64,000 nt of DNA from Companilactobacillus kimchii DSM 13961 = JCM 10707 (GTDB taxonomy: Bacteria; Bacillota; Bacilli; Lactobacillales; Lactobacillaceae): positions 1 to 64,000 of the forward strand of contig NZ_AZDH01000018.1 of assembly GCF_001435445.1 (NCBI RefSeq), read 5' to 3'. A program made the position numbers and the translations under genes. This document shows positions 18,496 to 29,753 of the stretch, piece after piece. The first letter of the stretch is position 1. Every line of letters begins with the position of its first letter. A model generated the notes under the pieces. It was not told the DNA's origin and did no database searches. It worked only from the letters and a program-made list of their open reading frames with translations.

Positions 18496-19884
18496 ATGAT
18501 GAACAGTTTTAATGCGTTCATGGAAAAACACATTGTTCCGTTTGCTACTAAGTTAAACGAACAACGTCACATCGCTGCTATCCGTGATGCTTTCATGTAC
18601 ACATTTCCAATCACAATGGCTGCTTCAATTGTTATTTTGATTAATAATCTTGTCTTTTCAAAACAAGGTTTTATTGCACAGATTTTATTTTTACCGAAAT
18701 TTTTCCCACATTTGGAAGATGCTCAAAGGCTTCTAAATTCTGTAACTAACGGAACAATGAATATTCTTTCGATTTTCATTGCTTATCTGGTTGCTAGAAA
18801 TTTGGCTAAGTATTTTAAAGCTGATGATATGTTAGTTGGATTGACAGGAATTGCTGTCTTTATGATTATGTATACACCTTCAATTATGAAGGGTGGAGTT
18901 ACATATCTACCAACAACATATCTTGGTGCCCAAGGTTTGTTTGTTGCTATGCTCTGTGGTGGTTTAGTTGGTGAGTTCTTACCTAAACTTACTAGAATTA
19001 AGAAACTACAAATTAAGATGCCTGATATGGTTCCGCCAGCTGTTGCTCGTTCGTTTAATGGTTTAATACCAATTGTTTTTGTTATTATGGCTGCTTCAAT
19101 TTTAAATTTCCTTATTCAATTGGTTGCACCACAAGGTATCAATGATGTGATTTATAAGTCCATTCAAACACCACTTACTCATATTGGTGTAAATATCTAC
19201 GGTGTTATTATTATTGCCATTGTTCAAAATTTGCTATGGCTTGTAGGTATTCATGGTCCAAATACTTTAAATGCTCTAAGATCAATTATCTTTACTGAGG
19301 CTGATATGAGCAATCAAACATATATCAACCTTCATGGTGTTGTAGGTGTTCCACATCGTGTTACATGGGGAATATTAAACGATGTTTTTGCTAACATGGG
19401 TGGTTCTGGTATGACTTTAGGTCTTATCATTGCAATTTTCTTAGTATCAAGAAGAAAAGATTACCGTGCTATTGCTAAATTGGCATTTGTTCCAGGACTA
19501 TTCAATATCAATGAACCTTTGATGTTTGGTCTACCAATTGTTTTGAACCCAATTATGGCTATTCCATTTGTATTAACACCTGTTGTTAATATCTTGGTTG
19601 GTTACTTTGTAACAGTTGTCTTTAACTGGATACCATCGCCGGCGATTAGTATGTCTTGGACCACTCCAGGACCATTGATGCCGTTTATAGGAACTGGTGG
19701 TAATTTATTAGGACTAGTAATTGGATTTGTATGTTTAGCAATTTCCGTAGCCATGTACTTCCCATTCGTATTGGCAGCTAATAAGATGGCTGTTCCTGAC
19801 GATACTGAAGAAGATAAGGATACAACTGAAAAGATTGAAAAAGGTGCCAAGGATGAAGATATCAACGGTACTGTAGAAGCTTAA
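18496..19884 (+). CDS. PTS EIIC, lactose/cellobiose family
   Basis: A 462-residue membrane permease of the CelB/ChbC type with about ten hydrophobic segments. The sugar-site signatures are GIHG with His253 and NINEP with Glu340; in the crystallised ChbC family these two residues contact the sugar. The tail after residue 430 is unusually acidic (DDTEEDKDTTEKIEKGAKDE). It lacks EIIA and EIIB domains and none are encoded nearby. AAAGGGGGA precedes ATGATG. It forms an operon with the GH1 enzyme and ROK kinase, so it should import and phosphorylate a beta-glucoside. Confidence 0.9.
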   Translation: MMNSFNAFMEKHIVPFATKLNEQRHIAAIRDAFMYTFPITMAASIVILINNLVFSKQGFIAQILFLPKFFPHLEDAQRLLNSVTNGTMNILSIFIAYLVARNLAKYFKADDMLVGLTGIAVFMIMYTPSIMKGGVTYLPTTYLGAQGLFVAMLCGGLVGEFLPKLTRIKKLQIKMPDMVPPAVARSFNGLIPIVFVIMAASILNFLIQLVAPQGINDVIYKSIQTPLTHIGVNIYGVIIIAIVQNLLWLVGIHGPNTLNALRSIIFTEADMSNQTYINLHGVVGVPHRVTWGILNDVFANMGGSGMTLGLIIAIFLVSRRKDYRAIAKLAFVPGLFNINEPLMFGLPIVLNPIMAIPFVLTPVVNILVGYFVTVVFNWIPSPAISMSWTTPGPLMPFIGTGGNLLGLVIGFVCLAISVAMYFPFVLAANKMAVPDDTEEDKDTTEKIEKGAKDEDINGTVEA

Positions 19885-19904
19885 TTATAAATATATAACG
19901 ATGA

Positions 19905-21368
<1,464 letters not shown>

Positions 21369-21369
21369 A

Positions 21370-22269
21370 ATGAAAAATTATGTAGGTTTAGATATTGGGG
21401 GAACTTCAGTCAAATATGGTTTAGTTGACGAAAATGGAGTTGTATCTAATAAAGGACATTTTAAGACTAACGTCGATGATCAAGCTGGATTATTGAATGA
21501 CTTGGTAACAGCCGTTAAAGAAATTCAATCAGTTGATAAGGATGTTTTAGGTATCGGAGTCAGTATGCCTGGCGTGGTCCAAGCGGATGGTTTTCTAACA
21601 ACTTCTGGAGCTGTGAAATGTTTTACAGGTATCAATTTGGCTCAATTATTAGAGGAAAAGACGGGGCTACCTGCCAAAATCGAAAATGATGCCAACGCTG
21701 CAGCGATTGCTGAAAAATGGATTGGTTCAGCTCAAGGAATTCATGACTATATTGGTTTAGTTCTGGGAACTGGTGTTGGTGGTGCGTTGATTATTAATGA
21801 TCAAATTTATCGTGGAGCCCATGCCCGTTCTGGTGAATTTGGTTGGATGATTGTTGAAGATGATGATATTGATGTTGAGATGGGCAGTCTAAATTTCCGT
21901 GGTGCGACTGTCATTGGCTTGATCAGACGATATAATCAGTTCAGTGATCAACCAGTTGAAGACGCTCGCCTAATTTTCAAACGTGCTGACGATGGAGAAG
22001 TTTTAGCTCAGAATGTTTTGAAGAGTTACTACCATAGTTTGGCGAAGGGAATTATTAATTTGGAAGTTTCCTTTGATCCAGCAGTAGTAATTATTGGTGG
22101 TGGAATTAGCGCCAATACTGAATTCATCGATAATCTGAATAAGACGATTGAGGAAGTTAAGGCTACACATAATAGTATTAAGGATATAGATTTACCACTT
22201 GTCAAAGCAGCAAAATTAAAGAATGATGCTGGGATGATTGGTGCAGTTTATCAATTGATTCACGCATAG
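21370..22269 (+). CDS. ROK-family sugar kinase
   Basis: A 299-residue ROK kinase. It has the ATP phosphate motif LDIGGTSVKYGLVD (residues 7-20), the catalytic ENDANAAAIAE near 110-120 and GLVLGTGVGGALI near 133-145. The usual zinc-binding cysteine cluster after the GH motif is absent (GEFGWMIVEDDDIDVEMG), unlike ROK glucokinases with CxCGxxGC. Family members phosphorylate glucose or beta-glucosides at C6. In this operon it would use the free glucose left after cleavage, or phosphorylate a disaccharide directly. The start follows the GH1 stop by one base. Confidence 0.85.
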   Translation: MKNYVGLDIGGTSVKYGLVDENGVVSNKGHFKTNVDDQAGLLNDLVTAVKEIQSVDKDVLGIGVSMPGVVQADGFLTTSGAVKCFTGINLAQLLEEKTGLPAKIENDANAAAIAEKWIGSAQGIHDYIGLVLGTGVGGALIINDQIYRGAHARSGEFGWMIVEDDDIDVEMGSLNFRGATVIGLIRRYNQFSDQPVEDARLIFKRADDGEVLAQNVLKSYYHSLAKGIINLEVSFDPAVVIIGGGISANTEFIDNLNKTIEEVKATHNSIKDIDLPLVKAAKLKNDAGMIGAVYQLIHA

Positions 22270-22313
22270 AAACAGAATGGCTTGCCCCCGTTAGGTTTTT
22301 ATAAAACGTGAAA

Positions 22314-22355
22314 TAAAATCAGCGACTCTGTATTTTGAAGTCGCTGATTTTTTGT
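22314..22355 (+). terminator. Terminator of the EIIC-GH1-ROK operon
   Basis: AAAATCAGCGACTTC-type arms pair across a loop of about 8 nt and end in a T-run. Confidence 0.85.
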
Positions 22356-22475
22356 TCAATTCGTATATTTCCCCCTTGTCATAATAACTATCAATAATAA
22401 ATAAAGATGATAGGATTTGTAGCGAACCAAAAGAATTTTAAATATTAAATATTTTTATCTGACGGGGGTGAGAAT

Positions 22476-23810
22476 ATGAATAATTGGTTCAATAAAAGGA
22501 TTATGCCAGGGATGATGAAATTTGTTAATACCCGTGTCATAACCGCAATCAAAAATGGTATGTTGGTTTCTTTACCATTCATCATGGTAGGATCTGTTTT
22601 CCTGCTATTGAGTTCATTCCCAGTTCCAGCCATTGCTAATTGGATGAACAAAGTGGGATTAACGCCATATTGGACACAGGCTTATAATGCTTCATTTGGT
22701 GTTATGGCAATCTTTGCTGTTGTTGGTATTGCATATAATTGGGCAAAAGATGCGGGCTTTGAACCACTCCCAGCTGGAATGACAGCTCTAGTCAGTTTTC
22801 TATTGATTATGCGTCCAACTACAGCAGTTATGGATGGTACTAAAACAGTTGTAGCTGCAAAACAAGCACCAATAATGCTTGGTGGATTCATTGATAGAAC
22901 TTGGCTAGGTGGTCAAGGGATGATTGCTGCAATCTTAGTTGGATTGTTGACAGGATGGATCTACTCTTGGTTTTTAAAACATCATATAACAATTAAGTTA
23001 CCTGATGCCGTACCGCCTGCAGTTGCTGAATCATTCATTGCTTTGATTCCAGCTTTTGTAATCGTGACTGGGTTCTTGCTAGTTTATATTTTCTTTGATT
23101 TAGTAGTACACGAAACTGTAACACAATGGATCTATACAACGATTCAAACACCATTACAAGGAATGACTGATACAGCCGGAGGTGTCTTCTTAGTTGGTAT
23201 TTTGGTACCATTTCTGTGGTTCTTTGGTGTTCATGGTTCCATCATTGTTGGCGGAATTATGGGACCATTACTACAAGCTAATGCACTTCAAAATGCTCAA
23301 ATTTTTAAAGCTCACGGTGTTGTAACCCAAGCCTTAGGTGGACATATCTTTACACAATCATTGATGGATCAATTTGGTACCGTTACGGGTGCCGGAATGA
23401 CGTTTGGTTTAGCTGTCTATCTTTTGTTCTTCGCTAAGTCAGTACAATTGAGAAGTATTGGTAAATTGGCATTTATTCCAGCAATATTCAATATCAATGA
23501 ACCAATTCTCTTTGGTTTACCAGTTGTTTTGAATCCAATCATGTTGTTGCCATTTATGTTCATGCCAACATTCTCCATGCTTTCAACATACTTTTTAATA
23601 AAAATCGGTATCTTACCATATCTGAATGGTGTACAGGTACCATGGACAACACCACCAGTGATTTCTGGTTTCTTGATTGGCGGTTGGAAAGTCATGATTT
23701 GGCAAGCTATTATCATTATTGCATCATTTTTTGTTTACTATCCATTTGTACATAAACAGGATGCAATTCTTTATAAACAAGAACAAGCTGAAGCTGGTGC
23801 TAAAGCTTAA
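22476..23810 (+). CDS. PTS EIIC, lactose/cellobiose family
   Basis: A 444-residue CelB-type permease with ten or so membrane segments, GVHG with His253, and NINEP with Glu342. It is alone: a terminator precedes it and another follows it. No EIIA or EIIB is present nearby, so it must use a phosphorelay encoded elsewhere. GGGGGTGAG 5 nt before the ATG is a very strong ribosome binding site. The substrate is probably a beta-glycoside; the neighbours give no enzyme clue. Confidence 0.9.
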   Translation: MNNWFNKRIMPGMMKFVNTRVITAIKNGMLVSLPFIMVGSVFLLLSSFPVPAIANWMNKVGLTPYWTQAYNASFGVMAIFAVVGIAYNWAKDAGFEPLPAGMTALVSFLLIMRPTTAVMDGTKTVVAAKQAPIMLGGFIDRTWLGGQGMIAAILVGLLTGWIYSWFLKHHITIKLPDAVPPAVAESFIALIPAFVIVTGFLLVYIFFDLVVHETVTQWIYTTIQTPLQGMTDTAGGVFLVGILVPFLWFFGVHGSIIVGGIMGPLLQANALQNAQIFKAHGVVTQALGGHIFTQSLMDQFGTVTGAGMTFGLAVYLLFFAKSVQLRSIGKLAFIPAIFNINEPILFGLPVVLNPIMLLPFMFMPTFSMLSTYFLIKIGILPYLNGVQVPWTTPPVISGFLIGGWKVMIWQAIIIIASFFVYYPFVHKQDAILYKQEQAEAGAKA

Positions 23811-23825
23811 CTTATTAGATTAATG

Positions 23826-23863
23826 AAGACTCGTGAACGTTAGTAAGCTCATGAGTTTTTTTA
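23826..23863 (+). terminator. Terminator of the lone EIIC gene
   Basis: ACTCGTGA pairs with TCATGAGT (one G-T) around a 12-nt loop, then a run of seven T. Confidence 0.75.
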
Positions 23864-23950
23864 TTTACTGCAATTTATTAGAGTATGTATACATTACTTT
23901 TATTAATCGTTATATTGATTAAGTGAAAAATTAAAGGAAAGGATAAAATA

Positions 23951-24802
23951 ATGTCCATAAATCATGAAATTATAACTAATAAAAATAATTTACCCGTTAA
24001 TATATTCTCTTTTTCTGCTCAAAATTTGGATAGATATATTCCAAAACATTGGCATCAAAATACGGAGTTATTATTTTGTATTGATGGTAGTTTAAGAGTA
24101 TGGGAGGGGAGTTCGGAGTATTTATTGAAAAGCAATGACGTCATAGTGATTAACCCTAATCAAATACATGCTACGCAAAGTCCAGAAAAAAATTTGATTT
24201 TAGTCATTCAATTTCCATTGGATTTTATGAAGATGATTTCTACGGGTGAATATAATCGATTATGGCTTTTTGACGTTAATACACTTAAAAACCCTTTAAA
24301 GAACAAATCGATATTTGAATATTTAAATAATCTCGTAGAAGAAGTTAATTATGAGTCATCAAATAATATAAAAAATAACTTGAAAAAAATGGCTAATATT
24401 TATAATTTATTAGCACAATTGGTTGCCACTTCAATAATTGAGGTAGACGATGCGACCATTAAAAAGAACGATAAAAATTTGAATCACTTATCTAAAGTTG
24501 TTACATACATAAATGAGAATTATAAAAGGGAAATCAACTTAGATGATGTATCGGCAGAATTTAATTATTCTAAAGAATATTTCTCACGTTACTTCAAAAA
24601 GTATTTAGGAATTAATTTTACAGATTATGTTAATGCAATTAGATTGGATGATGCTTTTAAGAGACTAATAAATTCAGATCAAAATTTATTAGAGATTTCC
24701 TTAGATGTTGGATTTGTTAATTATAGAAATTTTTATAATCTATTTAAAAAAATGTATCAAGTGTCCCCTAGAGAATATCGAAACCTATATCAAAAAAAGT
24801 AG
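23951..24802 (+). CDS. AraC-family regulator with N-terminal cupin
   Basis: A 283-residue regulator. The N-terminal sensor (about 10-100) has IPKHWHQNTELLFCIDGSLR and NDVIVINPNQIHA, an AraC-binding cupin. The C-terminal domain (about 180-282) has two HTH motifs, including SKEYFSRYFKKYLGINFTDY and the closing SPREYRNLYQKK. It probably senses a sugar and activates the EIIC-GH3 pair 101 nt downstream. AAAGGAAAGG lies upstream of the ATG. Base composition is more AT-rich than the flanking PTS genes. Confidence 0.88.
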   Translation: MSINHEIITNKNNLPVNIFSFSAQNLDRYIPKHWHQNTELLFCIDGSLRVWEGSSEYLLKSNDVIVINPNQIHATQSPEKNLILVIQFPLDFMKMISTGEYNRLWLFDVNTLKNPLKNKSIFEYLNNLVEEVNYESSNNIKNNLKKMANIYNLLAQLVATSIIEVDDATIKKNDKNLNHLSKVVTYINENYKREINLDDVSAEFNYSKEYFSRYFKKYLGINFTDYVNAIRLDDAFKRLINSDQNLLEISLDVGFVNYRNFYNLFKKMYQVSPREYRNLYQKK

Positions 24803-24845
24803 ATATATTACATGTTTTTGGTAAATATAGAGCAAGATTCAACAT

Positions 24846-24860
24846 ATGAAAGCGCTTAAT
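24846..24860 (+). promoter_or_regulatory. Catabolite-responsive element (cre) candidate
   Basis: ATGAAAGCGCTTAAT fits the CcpA consensus WTGNAANCGNWNNCW at 14 of 15 positions, 44 nt before an EIIC start. It suggests glucose repression of the EIIC-GH3 operon. Confidence 0.65.
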
Positions 24861-24903
24861 ATAAGGAATGTAATAAAGAAATATTATTTAGGGGGACAAA
24901 ATA

Positions 24904-26169
24904 ATGAAAGATAAAATACAAGCGTTTTTCAATAGGATAACTCCGGCGCTTGATAAGTTTAGTACTAATAAATATTTGCAGACCATAATGGGTGCAATGA
25001 TGGCAACCCTTGGTCCAGTAATTTTAGGTTCTATAGCGGTATTATTATCTATTTTCACTGGTAAATTAAAGATTGCTCCTTTAGCAAATATTTTGACAGC
25101 AATCAATACGTTCACAATTGGGTCTTTGGCTTTATATATTGCCTTTTTAATGGCTAAATTTTTAGTACCACATTTCTTGAAAAATGATGATGGCTCAATG
25201 GCCGGAATTATTTCAATAATGTCATTTTTGATTTTGACTCCATTAGGTCAAATAACCCATAAAGGTGGCGATATTGCTGCCATTCCAACAACATGGTTAT
25301 CAGCACAAGGTGTGTTCTCAGCAATGATTGTTGGTTTAATTGTAGGAAGATTTTACGTTTATATTAAACAACACGGATGGACAATTAAAATGCCATCTAG
25401 TGTTCCACCAATGGTTTCAGATGCGTTTAGTGCCCTAATTCCCGCAGTTGTAATAGGTGCTGTCTTTGGTGTCATAAGTTATCTATTTGCTTTAACAAGT
25501 TGGGGCAGCGTTCATCAAATGATCTTCTCACTTATTCAACAACCATTACGTAACGTAGGTGGCTCTATCTGGGCGATGATTTTGGTCAGTTTATTGATGC
25601 AAATTCTATGGTTCTTTGGAATTCATGGTACAAATGTTATCTTGCCATTAGTTACACCTATTTGGCTTTCAATGGATATGGAGAATTTGAGTGCGGTCGC
25701 TAAAGGACAGACACCTCCAAATATTATTGGTTTAGCATTTTTCAATGTTATTACTTGGAGTGGTTTGGCATTTGGTTTGGTTCTATTGATGATGTTTGCC
25801 TCTAAGAGTAAACAATACAAAGAATTAGGACGTCTTTCGATAGTTCCAGCACTATTCGGTATTACAGAACCAGTTATCTTCGGAACACCATTAGTATTGA
25901 ATTTTGATTTAGCAGTGCCATTCATTACGAATAATACAATCGCTTTAGTTATTTCATATCTGCTAACAAAAGTAGGAATTGTTTCTAGATTTATTGGTGC
26001 ACAAGCTGTCTTTGGATTACCATTAGGCTTCCATGCTGCAGTTGAAGGACATGTTTCAATTATTATCTTACAGGTTCTTTTACAATTAGTTCTTTCACCA
26101 TTGCTATGGTATCCATGGTTCAAACATCTAGATAATAAAGCATATAAATTGGAACAGGAAAGTAAATAA
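24904..26169 (+). CDS. PTS EIIC, lactose/cellobiose family
   Basis: A 421-residue CelB-like permease with GIHG (His241). The NINEP motif is changed to ITEP with Glu322, so the sugar-binding Glu is kept but the flanking Asn residues are not. It is shorter than the other EIICs in the window and lacks A and B domains. It lies between an AraC regulator and a GH3 enzyme 21 nt downstream, which suggests a substrate different from those of the GH1-linked permeases. GGGGGA precedes the ATG. Confidence 0.88.
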   Translation: MKDKIQAFFNRITPALDKFSTNKYLQTIMGAMMATLGPVILGSIAVLLSIFTGKLKIAPLANILTAINTFTIGSLALYIAFLMAKFLVPHFLKNDDGSMAGIISIMSFLILTPLGQITHKGGDIAAIPTTWLSAQGVFSAMIVGLIVGRFYVYIKQHGWTIKMPSSVPPMVSDAFSALIPAVVIGAVFGVISYLFALTSWGSVHQMIFSLIQQPLRNVGGSIWAMILVSLLMQILWFFGIHGTNVILPLVTPIWLSMDMENLSAVAKGQTPPNIIGLAFFNVITWSGLAFGLVLLMMFASKSKQYKELGRLSIVPALFGITEPVIFGTPLVLNFDLAVPFITNNTIALVISYLLTKVGIVSRFIGAQAVFGLPLGFHAAVEGHVSIIILQVLLQLVLSPLLWYPWFKHLDNKAYKLEQESK

Positions 26170-26190
26170 TTAGTAAAGGATTTGTGATTC

Positions 26191-28416
26191 ATGGAAGAAA
26201 GAAAATTACGAGAATTACTAAATAGTTTAAGCTTAGATGAAAAGATTGGACAATTAATTCAATTATCAGGTGAATTTTTCAGTGCTAAAGATGTTTCGCT
26301 TGGTCCACAGAAGAAGTTAGGTATCACAAAAGAAATGGTTGATTTATGTGGGTCGGTTATGAACGTCGTTGGTGCCAAGGAAACACATAGAATTCAAGAT
26401 GCTAATTTGAAAAATAAGAAGCATCCAATTCCTTTGATATTTATGTCAGATATTATTTATGGATTAAAGACTGTTTATCCAATTCCATTAGGATTAGGCG
26501 CTACATGGGATCCGGATTTGATTCAAAAGGCATATCGCAATACGGCTGAGGAAGCTTATGCGAGTGGCAATCAGGTAACATTTGCTCCAATGATAGATTT
26601 GGCACGTGATGCAAGATGGGGAAGAGTTCTAGAGTCTACTGGAGAAGATCCATACTTGAATTCTAGATTTGCAGAATCTATGGTAAAGGGATTTCAAGAG
26701 GATTTACCTAAGTATGGGATAGCCTCTTGTATAAAGCACTTTGCAGCATATGGTGCCGTTGAATCAGGTAGAGAATATAATGCCACAGATATGTCTGAAA
26801 ATAGATTGAGACAATATTATTTGCCATCATATAAGGCTGCTGTCGACGCGGGTGCCAAGATGGTCATGTCATCATTTAATACTCTAAATGGCGTCCCAGT
26901 AACAGGAAATAAATGGATTTTAAAAGATATACTCCGCAAAGAATGGAATTTTGATGGAATTATTATCAGTGATTATGCAGCTATTTCCGAATTAGTAGCA
27001 CATGGTTTTGCGCAAGATAATAAGCAAGCTTCAAAATTAGCAATGAATGCAACTGTTGATATTGATATGAAGTCTCCCTGTTATGCTAACGAATTAAAGC
27101 CATTAGTTACTGAAGGAGAATTAGATGAAAAGAAAATTGACGATGCTGTTTGGAGAGTATTAAAGCTCAAGAATGAATTAGGGTTATTTGAGGATCCATA
27201 TCGTGGCTCATCTGAAGAACTTGAAAAGAAATCTGTTTTAACTCCAGAGAAGAGACAATTGGCTCGAAAAGTTTCTACTGAGGCAATGGTGCTACTTAAA
27301 AACAAGAATAACGTCTTGCCATTAAATCCTGAGGATAATAAAAAGATTGCGCTCATTGGTCCATACGAAAATGAACATGAATTACTTGGACTATGGGCGG
27401 TACATGGTGATAGAAAAGAAACAGTGACAATTGAGGATGGATTCAAAACATACTTAAATTCAGACAAATTGTTGACTGCTAAAGGAACTGATATTTTACG
27501 TGATAAGTCAATGTTTAAAGGTATTGGTTTGAGTGAAGAACAAATTGAAAAAATAGTTTCATCAGATTCAGTTGAAAAAGAAAATAACGATAAAGCAATA
27601 GAAGTCGCTAAAGAGGCTGACATTATTGTATTTGCTGGTGGAGAACATACTATTGAAAGTGGTGAAGCTGGTAGCAGGGGGAATTTGACATTACCCGATA
27701 ATCAATTGCATTTGCTGAATAAATTATTTGAATTGAATAAACCAATCATTTTAGTAAATATTAGTGGTCGTCCTATGATTTTAACCGATATTGAACCTAA
27801 GTTAGAGGCAATTATTCAAGCATGGTTCCCAGGAACAGAGGGTGGTAATGCCATTTCCGATATTATTTTTGGTAAGGCCAACCCTTCAGGAAGATTATCG
27901 ATGAGTTTCCCTTATGCAGTGGGACAATTGCCAGTTTATTATAGTCAATTCAGTACAGGTAGATCAGTAAGAACATCTACTCACAGTAGTAGATTTATGT
28001 CTAAATATCTGGATATTCCTAATGATCCATTGTATCCATTTGGTTATGGACTTTCTTATAGCAAAGTTTGTTACGATAACTTAAAATTATCATCCAAAGA
28101 AATGAATGGTGAGTCAGATAAAATTGTGGCTACGATAGATTTACAAAATAAAAGTAATGTTGATACTACCGAAATAGTTCAGCTCTATTTACAAGATAAA
28201 TTTGCTTCGGTAGTTCAACCAATTAAGGAATTGAAGAGTTTCAAGAGAGTTAGTTTAAAGGCAAATGAACAAAAAAATGTTTCATTTGATATAACCTCAG
28301 ATATGCTTAGATTCTATGGAACTGATAACAAGTTGACAGTTGAGCCTGGAGAATTCAACGTGTTTGTTGGACCGAATAGTGATACTGATCAATATGATTC
28401 ATTTGAATTGAAATAG
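26191..28416 (+). CDS. Beta-glucosidase, GH3
   Basis: A 741-residue GH3 enzyme with no signal peptide, so cytoplasmic. The N-terminal barrel has KHFAAYGAVESGREYN and the nucleophile Asp261 in IIISDYAA. The C-terminal sandwich (about 365-600) contains FAGGEHTIESGEAGSRGNL, where the acid/base Glu is expected, and WFPGTEGGNAI. A fibronectin III-like domain (about 655-735) ends the chain. The ribosome binding site is AAAGGA. It is co-transcribed with the EIIC before it. GH3 enzymes normally cut unphosphorylated beta-glucosides or xylosides, so pairing with a PTS permease is unusual. It may act on a phosphorylated or partly phosphorylated product. Confidence 0.92.
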   Translation: MEERKLRELLNSLSLDEKIGQLIQLSGEFFSAKDVSLGPQKKLGITKEMVDLCGSVMNVVGAKETHRIQDANLKNKKHPIPLIFMSDIIYGLKTVYPIPLGLGATWDPDLIQKAYRNTAEEAYASGNQVTFAPMIDLARDARWGRVLESTGEDPYLNSRFAESMVKGFQEDLPKYGIASCIKHFAAYGAVESGREYNATDMSENRLRQYYLPSYKAAVDAGAKMVMSSFNTLNGVPVTGNKWILKDILRKEWNFDGIIISDYAAISELVAHGFAQDNKQASKLAMNATVDIDMKSPCYANELKPLVTEGELDEKKIDDAVWRVLKLKNELGLFEDPYRGSSEELEKKSVLTPEKRQLARKVSTEAMVLLKNKNNVLPLNPEDNKKIALIGPYENEHELLGLWAVHGDRKETVTIEDGFKTYLNSDKLLTAKGTDILRDKSMFKGIGLSEEQIEKIVSSDSVEKENNDKAIEVAKEADIIVFAGGEHTIESGEAGSRGNLTLPDNQLHLLNKLFELNKPIILVNISGRPMILTDIEPKLEAIIQAWFPGTEGGNAISDIIFGKANPSGRLSMSFPYAVGQLPVYYSQFSTGRSVRTSTHSSRFMSKYLDIPNDPLYPFGYGLSYSKVCYDNLKLSSKEMNGESDKIVATIDLQNKSNVDTTEIVQLYLQDKFASVVQPIKELKSFKRVSLKANEQKNVSFDITSDMLRFYGTDNKLTVEPGEFNVFVGPNSDTDQYDSFELK

Positions 28417-28461
28417 AAACTAAAAAAGATTCCCACTATTTGAGGGAATCTTTTTTAGTTT
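28417..28461. terminator. Bidirectional terminator between GH3 and AraC genes
   Basis: AAACTAAAAAAGATTCCC pairs exactly with its complement around an 8-10-nt loop and serves both converging genes. Confidence 0.88.
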
Positions 28462-29666
28462 TAATCAGGAAATTTATACATTTGACGGTATTCAGAGGGT
28501 GTCATGTTAACAATTTTTTTAAAAACGCGTGTGAAATAATTAGCGTCAATAAATCCGCAGGATTCACCAATTACATTGATAGGATCTGCGGTTTCTGATA
28601 GTAATCTTTTAGATAAATTTAATCTCTTATTTAAAACATAATTCTTAGGAGTAGTATGAACATCCGCCTTAAATGATCGAATTAAATAGTTAGTCGAAAT
28701 ATTTAATTCAGCTGCTAAGTATTTTATCTGAAAGCTGTCTGTAAAATGTTTATCTAGAAAATATAGAATACTGATTGTTAAAACACTGTAATTATTCTTT
28801 CTTTGCCTTTGTATTACATCACAATATGTTCGAATTAGGTGTTCGTGTTCTTCGTATATTTGTTTAAGTGAAGAGGAAGCACGAACTTTTTTTGCGCTTT
28901 CTTTTGATATTTGATCGTTTAATACTGGAGGTATTCCAGCGTTAGAAGCCGCAATTCTGATGGTAGTTCGATTAACCGCGGCACTAATTTGAGCCATTGT
29001 TAAAACATTCCCGGTTTGTTTAAGTGGCCTTACTGAATCATGTAAAAGGTGCCATTGATCTATTGCAGTTTTAAAATCGCCATTTTGAATGGACCGCATG
29101 AATTTTTGTTCGTGAGTGTAACGTTGAATAATTGATTCGTTATAAAACCTATTATTTTCATTAAGGGATATGGAAGATTGATTAGCAGGTGTCAAATTTA
29201 TTTTTTTCAGGTTAATAGTAATACTTTTATCTATGGAAAAAGACAGTACACTTTGCAACTTTTGAATTAATTTATCGACATTTAAAACTGTAAATTTATT
29301 GCGTAGTAACATCAAAGATTCATTTTTGCGTGTATTTATGCCAACTCTACGTAAAATTATTGAGCAATCCAGCTTAGTGAGAAGATCGTCTATATATGGC
29401 CCAATAATTACAAATTTATTATTCTCGAGTTTAATAAGTAAAACTTTTAATTGAAGTGTACTGTTAATCTGAATAGCACAATTTGTTGATATTGATTTCA
29501 TATAAGATTCGATTCTTTCAAGATTTCCAAAAGAATTGAAATCGTCTAGAGTATTACTCTTAATTACTTTTAACATATTTTTGTGAAAATCATTGAAGGA
29601 TTCACTATAAAAGATAGTAATGTCCAGTAATTCACTCATTAAATTTAAGGCGTCATTTAATAACAT
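28461..29666 (-). CDS. AraC-family regulator, large N-terminal domain
   Basis: A 401-residue regulator. The C-terminal HTH_18 domain (about 300-400) has FQIKYLAAELNISTNYLIRS and NYFTRVFKKIVNMTPSEYRQ. The first 280 residues do not show a cupin; they look like the YesN-type regulators of PTS or two-component systems, with an alpha-helical linker. It is divergent from the EIIBC-beta-glucuronidase operon and most likely controls it. AAAAAGGAC precedes the ATG. The intergenic region carries three palindromes. Confidence 0.85.
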   Translation of the reverse strand: MLLNDALNLMSELLDITIFYSESFNDFHKNMLKVIKSNTLDDFNSFGNLERIESYMKSISTNCAIQINSTLQLKVLLIKLENNKFVIIGPYIDDLLTKLDCSIILRRVGINTRKNESLMLLRNKFTVLNVDKLIQKLQSVLSFSIDKSITINLKKINLTPANQSSISLNENNRFYNESIIQRYTHEQKFMRSIQNGDFKTAIDQWHLLHDSVRPLKQTGNVLTMAQISAAVNRTTIRIAASNAGIPPVLNDQISKESAKKVRASSSLKQIYEEHEHLIRTYCDVIQRQRKNNYSVLTISILYFLDKHFTDSFQIKYLAAELNISTNYLIRSFKADVHTTPKNYVLNKRLNLSKRLLSETADPINVIGESCGFIDANYFTRVFKKIVNMTPSEYRQMYKFPD

Positions 29667-29695
29667 TTTAGTCCTTTTTTATAGTATATGTATTT

Positions 29696-29711
29696 AATGC
29701 TATATAGCATT
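29696..29711. promoter_or_regulatory. 16-bp perfect palindrome upstream of the AraC gene
   Basis: AATGCTATATAGCATT is its own reverse complement. It lies 30 nt before the minus-strand AraC start, so it may serve autoregulation. Confidence 0.5.
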
Positions 29712-29728
29712 ACTTTGTTCTATTTAAT

Positions 29729-29741
29729 ATGGCATAGCCAT
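29729..29741. promoter_or_regulatory. Palindrome between AraC and EIIBC genes
   Basis: ATGGC, ATA, GCCAT is an exact dyad in the middle of the divergent promoter region. It may bind the adjacent AraC protein or another regulator. Confidence 0.4.
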
Positions 29742-29753
29742 GATAGCATATAA

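Noticed and set aside
22411-22430. AGGATTTGTAGCGAACC, similar to part of the structured repeat
   Set aside because: Only about 15 bases are similar and no outer or central arm is present. Chance is a sufficient explanation.
25623-26192. 189-codon minus-strand frame
   Set aside because: It is antisense to a well-supported EIIC gene, has low-complexity composition and shows no family pattern.
27081-27623. 180-codon minus-strand frame
   Set aside because: It is antisense to the GH3 coding region and very Ser/Phe-rich, as expected from the reverse of a Glu/Lys-rich gene.
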